This document shows, one piece after another, positions 51,398-61,790 of a DNA stretch of 64,000 nt; the first letter of the stretch is position 1; every line of letters starts with the position of its first letter. The notes below the pieces were generated by a model, which saw only the letters and a list, made by a program, of their open reading frames with translations, searched no databases and was not told where the DNA came from. The translations under genes were made by a program, and so were the position numbers. The stretch is from an uncultured Clostridia bacterium (lineage in GTDB: Bacteria; Bacillota; Clostridia; Christensenellales; Borkfalkiaceae): contig CAKNQN010000007.1 of the NCBI GenBank assembly GCA_930990665.1, positions 27,660 to 91,659 of the forward strand, in the 5' to 3' direction.

Positions 51398-52419
51398 CAG
51401 TTTGTCTCCCTGTCAAAAGTGCGTCCCTGTTCGATCGCCACGGCATGGGCGATGCACGGGATGCTCTCTCCCTGCCCGGAAGATACGGTGGACAGGAGAG
51501 CGCCCGTCGCGACGAGCAGTACCTTGTTTACCTTTGAACCGCCCCGCAGCAGGTCATAGATATAAGAATTGAACACCACGGCGCTGCAACCCGCGCCGCT
51601 TCCGCCCTGAAATTCGTCTTCGTTGTCGGCGTAGATGATCTCCCCGCAGTCCGCATGGTTGGCGGAGATGTCGATGCCCTTTTCCCACAGCAGATCTTTC
51701 ACCAGGCGGCTGCCGAGCACGCCCAGATCTCCCGTCAGGATCAGATCATAGTAAGAGGGATCTCTGCCCGTGTCGATGAGGTGCTTGCGGATGGTATCAG
51801 CCGCCGCGGGCGCCATTGCGGCGCCCATGTTGTTTACGTCCGAAACGCCGTAATCGATGACCCTTCCCACCGTCCCGCAGGTGAGTGCAGGACCTTCCTC
51901 GCCCCGTGCCAGGACCGCGCTGCCCGCGCCCGTGACCGTCCATTGCGACTGCGGGGGACGGGTGTTCCCCAATTCCAGAGGGTAGCGGTATTGCCGTTCG
52001 GCGGAGGAGAAGTGGCTGCCTGTCGCGGCAACCGCCGTCTGGGCATACCCTCCGTCGAGGAGCATGCCGCCGAGCAGGAGCGCCTCGCTCATGGTCGAGC
52101 AGGCGTTATAGATGCCGAGAAAGGGCAAGCCCGTCGCGCGGGCGGTAAAACTTGCCGAGATGATCTGGTTGAGCAGATCGCCCGCGAGAAAGACGTCGGG
52201 CGGGGCGGCAAGGTTCGCCTTTTCGATGCTCTTTTGCACCGCATATAAAAACATTTTGCGCTCCGCCCGTTCGAAGGTGTCTTCCCCGAAGGTGTCGTCG
52301 TCCAGCGGAAGATCGACATATTTGCCGACGACCCCCGCACATTCTTTCGGCCCCGCCACCGTCGCCGTCGCCGCGATGCGCGGTTTCGTTCGAAAATACA
52401 CTGTGTTTCCTGTTTGCAT
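51397..52419 (-). CDS. spoVAD: Stage V sporulation protein AD
   Basis: A 340-residue thiolase-fold protein that binds dipicolinic acid: VYFRTKPRIAATATVAGPKE, GDLLNQIISASFTARATGLPFLGIYNACSTMSEALLLGG, SDVNNMGAAMAPAAADTI. ATG 52419 follows GGAGGACAAACC. spoVAC, which usually precedes it, is not here; the upstream DNA is gene-free for 470 bases. Confidence 0.96.
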   Translation of the reverse strand: MQTGNTVYFRTKPRIAATATVAGPKECAGVVGKYVDLPLDDDTFGEDTFERAERKMFLYAVQKSIEKANLAAPPDVFLAGDLLNQIISASFTARATGLPFLGIYNACSTMSEALLLGGMLLDGGYAQTAVAATGSHFSSAERQYRYPLELGNTRPPQSQWTVTGAGSAVLARGEEGPALTCGTVGRVIDYGVSDVNNMGAAMAPAAADTIRKHLIDTGRDPSYYDLILTGDLGVLGSRLVKDLLWEKGIDISANHADCGEIIYADNEDEFQGGSGAGCSAVVFNSYIYDLLRGGSKVNKVLLVATGALLSTVSSGQGESIPCIAHAVAIEQGRTFDRETN

Positions 52420-52689
52420 GGTTTGTCCTCCGTTTCAGTTTGCCTCTCCCGCGCGTTTTTATGTGCCCCGCGGGCGGCTTGTCCGAAATGTTCGGAAAAT
52501 ATCAGGACGTATGCTTGTTTTCAGAACATTTTACTTTTATGTGGCGTTCATTCCGCGCGTGAACGGGCGCGGCGGACAGGAAGAAAAACAGCGCGGGCGC
52601 GGCTAACAGGGCGGACAAAAACGCGGCAGACGGTGCGGGCGGGATGCATCGAAAGGGTCATGCGGATGCGGAAGGCATGGACAAGCAAA

Positions 52690-52726
52690 GGCGGTCTTTT
52701 TGCGGCTGAGCCGCAAAAAGACCGCC
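52690..52726. terminator. Hairpin between Amidase_6 gene repeat and spoVAD
   Basis: GGCGGTCTTTTTGCGGC with loop TGA and exact complement. It is a plausible minus-strand terminator placed beyond the tandem repeat. The rest of 52420-52690 shows no gene. Confidence 0.6.
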
Positions 52727-52886
52727 TGCGCAAAGACTGCTAGCGCAAAGGCTGCTGGCGCAAAGACTGCTGGCGCAAAGACTGTTGGCGCAAAGGCTGC
52801 TGGCGCAAAGACTGCTGGCGCAAAGACTGCTGGCGCAAAGGCTGCTGGCGCAAAGACCGCCTGCGCAGAGACCGCCTGCGAAAAAG
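52727..52886. repeat. 15-bp tandem repeat, about 10.5 copies
   Basis: Unit GGCGCAAAGACTGCT. A/G variants (AAAGGCTGCT) recur at every third unit over part of the array, giving a 45-bp higher-order period. It begins directly after the stop of the Amidase_6 gene and contains no stop in two frames, hence the false AKTAG and SLCAS ORFs. Confidence 0.95.
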
Positions 52887-53387
52887 CTATTCTTCATTTT
52901 CCGGCAGGCGGACGCCCGCAATGTGCAGACAGCGCAGTTTTTCGAAGGAATAGGAGGAGAGGGGGCGGGCGAAGGCGTTGTAGGAGTGTGCGGCCACGAG
53001 CGGGATGCCGCCTGCACTGAAACCCGTCACGAGGCAGGTATGGTAAAAGTCTCCCGTTTCCCGTCCCAGCTGCACCACGTCACCCCGTTGCAGTCCGGCG
53101 GGCGGAACTTCTTCGGCAAATGGCCCGGCTGAAGCATTCGCGATGAGAAAGCGGTAAAGGTATTCCACTCCTGTCCAGGAGGCGGTGCGGTCGTTCGCCG
53201 TCTTGTAATACCAGCCGAAGACGGGAGTGTAGTTCATTACACCGCAGCCCGCATACAGACATTGTGAAATGAAGTTTGTGCAGTCTCCGCCCAGCGCGCC
53301 GAAATCGTAATACATCGGGTTACGCCCGAATGCCCATCTGCGCGCGTACAGCACCGCTTTCGGGCGATCGTATTCTATGACTTTCAT
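52887..53387 (-). CDS. Amidase_6-domain protein (putative cell-wall amidase/peptidase)
   Basis: A 166-residue domain-only protein matching PF12671: YDRPKAVLYARRWAFGRNPMYYDFGALGGDCTNFISQCLYAGCGVMNYT. The Cys in GGDCTNF and the later His (DFYHTCLV or VAAHSYN) look like a papain-like active site. No signal peptide. Function probably wall or peptide related. The site before ATG 53387 is weak (TGGTGGT). Confidence 0.85.
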   Translation of the reverse strand: MKVIEYDRPKAVLYARRWAFGRNPMYYDFGALGGDCTNFISQCLYAGCGVMNYTPVFGWYYKTANDRTASWTGVEYLYRFLIANASAGPFAEEVPPAGLQRGDVVQLGRETGDFYHTCLVTGFSAGGIPLVAAHSYNAFARPLSSYSFEKLRCLHIAGVRLPENEE

Positions 53388-53451
53388 ACCACCAGTATAT
53401 GCGCAAGGGGGCTTTTTGGCCCTTCGGGCACAGCGGAAAAGCGTTCAGAAT

Positions 53452-53469
53452 CGATTTTTATAAAAATCG
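53452..53469. terminator. Small palindrome CGATTTTT/AAAAATCG
   Basis: An 18-bp perfect palindrome in the gap between the divergent Amidase_6 and DMT genes. It could be a weak terminator or a regulator site. Confidence 0.4.
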
Positions 53470-53512
53470 TATATTTTGAATAGTTTGTCGTATATTTTGC
53501 CGCGGGGAGTCG

Positions 53513-53541
53513 TTGACGCACCCGCGCGGATTTGTTATAAT
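53513..53541 (+). promoter_or_regulatory. SigA-type promoter of the DMT transporter gene
   Basis: TTGACG, 17 bases, TATAAT. Confidence 0.88.
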
Positions 53542-53578
53542 ATGGCGCAGACAGCATTTATAAGAATGGAAATACGTC

Positions 53579-54700
53579 ATGGAACTTTTACAGATCCTGC
53601 CGGTGCCGCTTCTGCTCGTGATCACGATAGCGGCAAATCTGGCGGCAAATGTCACAAAAAAACAGTACGGAAGTCCCGCCTGCGGCGGAAAAGACAGCGC
53701 TTATATTTACAGCGCTGTCACGAGCGCGATCTGCGCCGTTCTCATGGTCGCGTTTGCGGGGTTCCGCATCTCCATGTCCTGGTATACCTTGGTGCTGGGG
53801 CTTCTGTACGGCGTGTGCACCATGCTTGCGACCGTGCTTCTGACCAAGGCGATGACCATAGGTCCCATGTCCTATTCGATGGTCATCAACTCTGCCTCCA
53901 CGGTCATCACGGCCCTTTCGGGCTTCTTTTTCTGGAATGAATCTCTGGGCGCTCTCAAAATCGTAGGGCTTGTACTGATGGCGGGCTGTTTTATTTTCTC
54001 CGTCAAAAAGGACGACAGCGGCAAGCGCGCGTCTCTCCTTTGGCTGGTCATCACCCTCTTTTCGGCGGTCGCAGGAGCGGGGGTCGGACTCTTGCAGAAG
54101 ATCCATCAAAGCTCGGCCTACCGTGGAGAACTGATGGGCTTTCTCGTGATCGCCTTTGCGTTTTCCTTTGTCGCCTCTATGGTCCCGTATCTGTGGCACA
54201 GGCGCGCCTCCCTCTTTTCCGGCCGCACCGCATTGGCGCAAAAGCAGGCGGCTGAGGCGGACATTCCCGCCGGCCTTTCCGCGGCGGAAAGTGATAAAAC
54301 GGTGCTATCCGTCTCTGCGGAGAATGGCGCTGTGGCATTGCCGCCCGATTCGGCTTTGACAAAGCCTGCGGAGAGCGAGGCCCTTTTGACGTCTTCCGGA
54401 GATGCGGAAAATTTGTCGGAACCTGCGGCGGAAGGGACGAAAAAGCGGCGCAAACGCTGGGGCAAAGGGGCAAAGATCGCCCTTTTGGCGGTATCGGGCG
54501 TGGCGGTCGCGCTGAATAATGTCATCAACCTTTATTTATCGGGCGTCATGCCCAGCGCCGTCTTTTTCCCGCTTGTGAACGGTATCGGACTTGTGCTCGG
54601 CATTGTGGCGGGGCTGGTGATCTTCCGCGAAAAACTGACCCCGCGCCAATGGATCGGCATCGCCTGCGGCGTGGCGGCGACGCTGCTACTCTGTCTGTAA
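53579..54700 (+). CDS. DMT-superfamily (EamA-like) transporter with central insert
   Basis: A 373-residue protein with about ten helices in two EamA-like halves. The first ends VIGLVLMAGCFIF-like (KIVGLVLMAGCFIFSV); the second has VNGIGLVLGIVAGLVIFREKLTPRQWIGIACGVAATLLL. Between helices 6 and 8 lies a hydrophilic insert of about 90 residues (Ala/Glu/Ser-rich, ending GTKKRRKRWGKGAK), absent in ordinary EamA proteins. Substrate unknown. Confidence 0.82.
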   Translation: MELLQILPVPLLLVITIAANLAANVTKKQYGSPACGGKDSAYIYSAVTSAICAVLMVAFAGFRISMSWYTLVLGLLYGVCTMLATVLLTKAMTIGPMSYSMVINSASTVITALSGFFFWNESLGALKIVGLVLMAGCFIFSVKKDDSGKRASLLWLVITLFSAVAGAGVGLLQKIHQSSAYRGELMGFLVIAFAFSFVASMVPYLWHRRASLFSGRTALAQKQAAEADIPAGLSAAESDKTVLSVSAENGAVALPPDSALTKPAESEALLTSSGDAENLSEPAAEGTKKRRKRWGKGAKIALLAVSGVAVALNNVINLYLSGVMPSAVFFPLVNGIGLVLGIVAGLVIFREKLTPRQWIGIACGVAATLLLCL

Positions 54701-54828
54701 GAAGAAAATTTGTTTTGTATCCCCGTAGAGAGAGTAATGGATGCCTTTTTAACGGCAAAAAGGCGGCGCAGAGTTGCTCGGCGATGCCGAACATCTGATC
54801 GAAATGGATTGACTTCAAAATATATACG

Positions 54829-54866
54829 GCGGGACGCAAACGACTGTTTGCGTCCCGCTTCTTTTT
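54829..54866 (+). terminator. Intrinsic terminator
   Basis: GCGGGACGCAAAC-GACT-GTTTGCGTCCCGC then TTCTTTTT. The 54701-54828 stretch before it shows nothing. Confidence 0.88.
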
Positions 54867-54980
54867 ATGCCTGCAACTTCCGCATGCTTTTTGCCGGGCC
54901 CTTTTTCCGCGGCTGCGCCGTACCGCGCGTATCTGTGCCGTGCATAAGAAAAATTTTTTTATTTTTTTCGCATAAAACCC

Positions 54981-55009
54981 TTGACTTTCCTTAACAATAA
55001 ATATATAAT
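54981..55009 (+). promoter_or_regulatory. Heat-shock operon promoter
   Basis: TTGACT, 17 bases, TATAAT, immediately followed by CIRCE. Confidence 0.92.
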
Positions 55010-55013
55010 AAGT

Positions 55014-55040
55014 TTAGCACTTTGGATAAGAGAGTGCTAA
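55014..55040 (+). promoter_or_regulatory. CIRCE operator (HrcA site)
   Basis: TTAGCACTT, nine bases, GAGTGCTAA: one mismatch from the consensus inverted repeat, overlapping the transcription start. Confidence 0.97.
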
Positions 55041-55088
55041 CATAGACAAAACATAAGTGCCAAAACACAGGGGAGGTGTGGCGCGGCA

Positions 55089-56138
55089 ATGAAGATGTCC
55101 GACCGGAAAAAGAAAATTTTACAGATCGTGGTGGATGAATACATCAACACGGCTGTGCCCGTGTCGAGCAAGAATATTGCCGAAAAGCATCTCACGGGTG
55201 TGAGCTCCGCCACAGTGCGCAACGAGCTGGCCTCTTTGGAGGAGCTGGGGTATCTGACGCAGTTCCACACATCGGGCGGCAGGGTTCCTTCGCCGCAGGC
55301 GTATCGGTTTTATATTGAGGAGCTGATGCAGAAGGGGAATCTTTCCGAAAAGGATCTCGATTATATCGAGAATTCTTTCCGCAACAAAGCGGGGGATGTG
55401 GAGCATCTGATCAAGGATGTTTCCAAGGTGATCAGCGATCTGACCGACTATACGTCGGTGGCGATCGGTCCGCACGACGAGGAGGAGCGCATCCGCAGCC
55501 TTGCGATGCTTCCCTGCGGGGAAGGAAAGGTCCTGCTTGTGATCGTGACGAACGTGCGCATTCTGCGGGATACTTTCATCGACGTGCCCGAAACGATGGG
55601 GGATGAGGAGCTCAGAAACGCATCACAGGTGATCTCCAAGCTCTTCGAAGGCAAGACGCTCTTGCAGGTCAAGGATGTGGAGGAGAAAGTTCTTTCCGAG
55701 TTCGGTCAGTACCGGCAGGTGATGAGCGAGGTCATCGAGGCGCTGAAAAGTTACACCCATCCGCGCGACGAGGATATCGTGCTCACGGGCGCGGAAAAGA
55801 TCTTCAACCATCCCGAATATGCGGACATTGAGAATGTGAAGAATTTTCTCACCGTCATATCCAGCAAGGATAAAATTGCCGAGATCATCGGCGACGAGGA
55901 CGATGAGATCCAGATCAACGTCAAGATCGGTTCTTCAGGCGATGCAGACGTGCCGGAAGACTGTTCGGTCGTCACCGCCACCTATTCTGCCGGAGGGAAG
56001 AACCTCGGCACCTACGGCGTGATCGGGCCCATCCGTATGGACTATACCAAAGTCATAACGGTGCTTGAAAACGTCGGGCGGGCGCTCGAAGATATCGTAG
56101 GCAGCAAAAACAAAGACAAAGAGGATGATCCGAAATGA
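55089..56138 (+). CDS. hrcA: Heat-inducible transcription repressor HrcA
   Basis: A 349-residue repressor: winged helix (DRKKKILQIVVDEYINTAVPVSSKNIAEKHLTGVSSATVRNELASLEELGYL), then GGRVPSPQAYRFYIEELM, then GAF-like domain ending GVIGPIRMDYTKVITVLENVGRAL. It binds the CIRCE site in front of its own gene. ATG 55089 follows GGGGAGGTG; ATG 55095 is an alternative. Overlaps grpE by four bases. Confidence 0.97.
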   Translation: MKMSDRKKKILQIVVDEYINTAVPVSSKNIAEKHLTGVSSATVRNELASLEELGYLTQFHTSGGRVPSPQAYRFYIEELMQKGNLSEKDLDYIENSFRNKAGDVEHLIKDVSKVISDLTDYTSVAIGPHDEEERIRSLAMLPCGEGKVLLVIVTNVRILRDTFIDVPETMGDEELRNASQVISKLFEGKTLLQVKDVEEKVLSEFGQYRQVMSEVIEALKSYTHPRDEDIVLTGAEKIFNHPEYADIENVKNFLTVISSKDKIAEIIGDEDDEIQINVKIGSSGDADVPEDCSVVTATYSAGGKNLGTYGVIGPIRMDYTKVITVLENVGRALEDIVGSKNKDKEDDPK

Positions 56139-56701
56139 GTGAACAGCAGAAATCGCCCGAAAAGGACGAAGAAAAAGAGAAAAATTCCGCTCCGGAAGTT
56201 CCCGAAGAGGTTCCGGCAGAGGAGAAACCTCCCGAAGATAAGAAAGGCAAACACGAAAAGCTGCGCGAAGAGCTGGAAGAAGCCAGAGCTTCCGCGGCCG
56301 ATTATAAAGATAAATGGGTGCGCACGGCGGCCGAGTTTGACAACTTCCGCAAGCGCAACGAGAGCACCCGCCGAAACGCCTATCTGGACGGCAAGGCGGA
56401 TATCCTTCTGAAGATCCTGCCCGTCGGAGACAATCTCGAGCGCGCGATGCTCACCTGCGACGAACAGACGAAGAAGGGCATTGAAATGGTGCTGCGTTCC
56501 TTCCGGAAGGTGCTGGAAGACGAGGGCATTGAGGCGATCGATCCGAAAGACGAGGAATTTGATCCCGCTTTCTGCGAAGCGATCATGAGCGAGCCCGCGG
56601 CCGACGGCGTGGAACCCGGCTACGTGAAGGAAGTGTTTCAGAAAGGCTATAAGCGCGGCGACAAGGTCCTGCGCTTTGCACAGGTGAAGGTAACGACCTA
56701 A
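56135..56701 (+). CDS. grpE: Nucleotide exchange factor GrpE
   Basis: A 188-residue GrpE: acidic Pro/Glu-rich N-terminus (about 45 residues), long coiled coil (LREELEEARASAADYKDKWVRTAAEFDNFRKR), then the beta domain ending VEPGYVKEVFQKGYKRGDKVLRFAQVKV. It releases ADP from DnaK. Confidence 0.97.
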   Translation: MSEQQKSPEKDEEKEKNSAPEVPEEVPAEEKPPEDKKGKHEKLREELEEARASAADYKDKWVRTAAEFDNFRKRNESTRRNAYLDGKADILLKILPVGDNLERAMLTCDEQTKKGIEMVLRSFRKVLEDEGIEAIDPKDEEFDPAFCEAIMSEPAADGVEPGYVKEVFQKGYKRGDKVLRFAQVKVTT

Positions 56702-59119
<2,418 letters not shown>

Positions 59120-59129
59120 AACAAGATTA

Positions 59130-59159
59130 TTGCAGCCGGGCGCTTGCGCCCGGCTGCAA
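59130..59159 (+). terminator. Hairpin after dnaK
   Basis: TTGCAGCCGGGCGC / GCGCCCGGCTGCAA with almost no extra loop, followed by AAAGG rather than T, so a stabilising or processing hairpin is as likely as a terminator. Confidence 0.55.
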
Positions 59160-59351
59160 AAGGGGAAAAGGTCTCCGCGGTTCCGCCCTTTCGGGCGGGC
59201 CGCCGGGTCCCGCTTTCCGCTGCGGCCGTATCCGGAAGCCGAAGTTTCGGGCGAAAGGGGAGTACGGCACAAAAAAAGAATATACGTACCCTTAAAACGG
59301 GTGCAGGGAACGGCTGTACATACTTTGACGGCAATTCCCTTTCAGTCACGG

Positions 59352-59385
59352 AAAATCGTTTTAACGGCTTAAAACGATTTTTGTG
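59352..59385 (+). terminator. Terminator-like hairpin directly before dnaJ
   Basis: AAAATCGTTTTAA-CGGC-TTAAAACGATTTT then TTG. It lies about 20 bases before the dnaJ ATG, so it would attenuate read-through from dnaK. Confidence 0.75.
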
Positions 59386-59403
59386 GATTTTACAGGGTTT
59401 CTT

Positions 59404-60564
59404 ATGGCAGATAAAAATTATTACGAAATATTGGGCGTAGACCGCAAGGCGACGGACGACGAGATCAAGTCGGCTTACCGCAAACTGGTCAAACAGTACC
59501 ACCCCGATCTTCACCCGAACGACCCGAATGCGGCGGCCAAGTTCAAAGAGGTAAACGAGGCGCACGAGGTTCTTTCCGACCCGCAGAAGCGCCAGCAGTA
59601 CGATTTTGAGCTCGACCATCCCGGCATGCGCGGCGGAGCGGGCGGCTTTGGCGGCGGCGGAAGCGGCGGGTTTTCCGGCTTTTCCGGATTTTCCGGTTTC
59701 GGCGATATTTTCAGTGAATTTTTCTCGGGCTTTGGCGGCGGTTCGACCGCCCGCGCGACGGAGGCACAGGGCGAAGACATCACCCGCGAGGTGGTGCTTT
59801 CCTTCCTCGATGCGGCCAAAGGCTGCACCAAAGAGGTGCGCTATACCCGCAACGAGCCGTGCGCTACCTGCAAAGGCACGGGCGCAAAGAACGGCACCGC
59901 CTACAAGACGTGCGATAAATGCGGCGGCACGGGCCAGGTGCGCTATCGTCAGGATACCATTCTCGGCACGACGATCCGCACGGCAGCCTGCCCCGAATGC
60001 GGCGGCACGGGCAAAAAGATCACCGATGCCTGTCCCGATTGCAAGGGCAAAGGGTATGTGCGTCGGGAAACGGTCGTCACCCTCAACGTCCCTGCGGGTG
60101 CAGACACGAACAGCTATATCCGCAAGAAGGGGTACGGCCAGGCGTCTGCGCACGGCGGCGCGCCGGGCGATCTGATCGTCGTCTTCCGCGTGGAGCCGCA
60201 TAAAATCTTCAAGCGCAAGGATAAAGACCTCTATGTCGAACTCCCCGTCTCCTTCAAGACGGCGGCGCTCGGCGGCAAAGTGCTCGTTCCCGGCATCGAC
60301 GAAACTTTCGAATACCTCGTTCCCGAAGGCACGCAGAGCGGTACCGTCTTCTGCGTTCGCGGCAAAGGCATCAAGACGCGCACAGGCACGGGCAATATGT
60401 ACATCACCGTGCGCATCGACGTTCCCGCCAAACTCACTTCTGCGCAGAAAGCTGCGCTCGAACAGTTCGATGCGGCCACCGATATGCGCCAGACGGCGAA
60501 GATGCGCGAATATCGCAGCAACGTACAGTCCCTTTACGGCGTGGATCCTTACGATAAAAAATAA
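59404..60564 (+). CDS. dnaJ: Chaperone protein DnaJ
   Basis: A 386-residue class A Hsp40. J domain with YHPDLHPND; Gly/Phe-rich linker (GGFGGGGSGGFSGFSGFSGF); four zinc-finger repeats CATCKGTG, CDKCGGTG, CPECGGTG, CPDCKGKG; C-terminal substrate domains. ATG 59404 has AGGG seven bases upstream; GTG 59383 is unlikely. Confidence 0.97.
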   Translation: MADKNYYEILGVDRKATDDEIKSAYRKLVKQYHPDLHPNDPNAAAKFKEVNEAHEVLSDPQKRQQYDFELDHPGMRGGAGGFGGGGSGGFSGFSGFSGFGDIFSEFFSGFGGGSTARATEAQGEDITREVVLSFLDAAKGCTKEVRYTRNEPCATCKGTGAKNGTAYKTCDKCGGTGQVRYRQDTILGTTIRTAACPECGGTGKKITDACPDCKGKGYVRRETVVTLNVPAGADTNSYIRKKGYGQASAHGGAPGDLIVVFRVEPHKIFKRKDKDLYVELPVSFKTAALGGKVLVPGIDETFEYLVPEGTQSGTVFCVRGKGIKTRTGTGNMYITVRIDVPAKLTSAQKAALEQFDAATDMRQTAKMREYRSNVQSLYGVDPYDKK

Positions 60565-60614
60565 ATACCGGTTTCTGCGGCATCGCCTTTCGGCGGCGCC
60601 GTATAAAACAGACA

Positions 60615-60653
60615 GGCGGCCCTGCGAATTACTTCGCAGGGTCGCCGTTTTTT
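60615..60653 (+). terminator. Intrinsic terminator after dnaJ
   Basis: GGCGGCCCTGCGAA / TTCGCAGGGTCGCC with loop TTAC, then GTTTTTTC. Confidence 0.85.
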
Positions 60654-60740
60654 CGGCTTGCTTCGCAAAGTACAATTTCCGCAGATAAAACCGACGGAAA
60701 TAACCCTTTATACGATCGCGTATGTAGATATGTTATATAT

Positions 60741-60769
60741 TTAACAATCGTAATATTTATATGTATAAT
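60741..60769 (+). promoter_or_regulatory. SigA-type promoter
   Basis: TTAACA, 17 bases, TATAAT. Confidence 0.82.
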
Positions 60770-60796
60770 TTTAAGAAAACAATGTGAGGGAAACAG

Positions 60797-61636
60797 ATGG
60801 CGGATTATGACGTCTACGACGGGGATACCTATATCGGTACGATCAGTATAAGCGAAGGCGGCGGGAGACCGCTTTGTTTTGATGAAAAGGAGAAGATCGC
60901 GCTTCCGTTCAGGATTCTGAGCTTGCTCTTCATGGCCGCGCTTGCCATTGTTTTAGCGGTGATGTGCTATCTGGTCTATTACAAAAATTCCGATCTTGTG
61001 CCGGCGGTCATCGGATCTCTTCCCGTGCTCATAGCGATCGTCTGCACGCTTTGTTTGTTGGGGTATTCTGTTTATGTTTTGGTTTTGCGCTGGCGCGTTG
61101 TCCGTCAGATGCAAAAGGATTATTCGCAGTCGGAGGAATGGGCCGGAAAGCAGAAGATCGGATATTACAATCAGATTGCTTCCGATCAACTGGATAAATT
61201 GCGCAAATATTACGGAGGCCGTCTGCGCGATTCTATTCTGAAGATCAACCGTACCATGCGGCATCTCCTGATCGTTTGCCTGTGTTTTGCCATCGTGATC
61301 GGAAATGTGCCCTCCGTTCGGGAACAGATTCTTCAGTATTATCTCGCATTGATCGGCCCGCTTTTTGCCTATTGCTATCTGTTGGGTATTTTTGAGTATG
61401 CAATTCTGTATAAACGAGGCGCTCTGCGTGAGCGCGCATGGCTCAGTTTTCTCATATCCTTTGTCGGAGGCCCGGTTGCCGCCTGTATCGTCATGCTTCT
61501 GGTATACTTGGTGCAGCTGCCGTTTTATACGGAAGGGGCGTGGTATTTCACCTTTGAAGGCATCGAAGTGTATGTGATCTTGCTGTGCATACTGATCTTT
61601 TTTGAGGTCGGTATGCGGCGGTATCGGAACGGATGA
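60797..61636 (+). CDS. Integral membrane protein, function unknown
   Basis: A 279-residue protein. A soluble N-terminus of about 35 residues (MADYDVYDGDTYIGTISISEGG) looks like a small beta motif. Six helices follow, in pairs around a central soluble stretch (QMQKDYSQSEEWAGKQKIGYYNQIASDQLDKLRKYYG). Not recognised. Site GTGAGGGAAACAG. Monocistronic. Confidence 0.72.
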   Translation: MADYDVYDGDTYIGTISISEGGGRPLCFDEKEKIALPFRILSLLFMAALAIVLAVMCYLVYYKNSDLVPAVIGSLPVLIAIVCTLCLLGYSVYVLVLRWRVVRQMQKDYSQSEEWAGKQKIGYYNQIASDQLDKLRKYYGGRLRDSILKINRTMRHLLIVCLCFAIVIGNVPSVREQILQYYLALIGPLFAYCYLLGIFEYAILYKRGALRERAWLSFLISFVGGPVAACIVMLLVYLVQLPFYTEGAWYFTFEGIEVYVILLCILIFFEVGMRRYRNG

Positions 61637-61657
61637 ATGAAAAGTAATTTTACGGCG

Positions 61658-61691
61658 GGGGCGCCCTGCGGAATTTTCCGCAGGGCGCCCC
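61658..61691. terminator. Strong hairpin after the membrane protein gene
   Basis: GGGGCGCCCTGCGGAA-TT-TTCCGCAGGGCGCCCC. It lies between convergent genes; T tracts are weak. Confidence 0.65.
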
Positions 61692-61706
61692 TCGGTATAT
61701 AAAACA

Positions 61707-61766
61707 GATTTTATTTGTCGCATAACAAAGGCTGGCACGGTTCGGGCCGATGTGAACGCTGATCAC
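61707..61766 (-). pseudogene. Duplicated remnant of a degV 3' end
   Basis: Minus-strand translation gives VISVHIGPNRASLCYATNKI, closely matching the end of the adjacent DegV protein (VIGVHIGPGGAGLCYVAKE). The DNA match of 61724-61766 to 61808-61850 is about four fifths by eye, offset 84 bases. It is a partial duplication or the tail of a deleted paralogue. Confidence 0.8.
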
Positions 61767-61790
61767 TGAATGTGTTTGCGAATTTTGCGG

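Noticed and set aside
52727-52886. CRISPR array
   Set aside because: Units are contiguous 15-mers without spacers, and no cas genes are near.
52658-53020. ORFs with AKTAG or SLCAS repeats
   Set aside because: Products of the 15-bp tandem array being open in several frames; no start site or domain.
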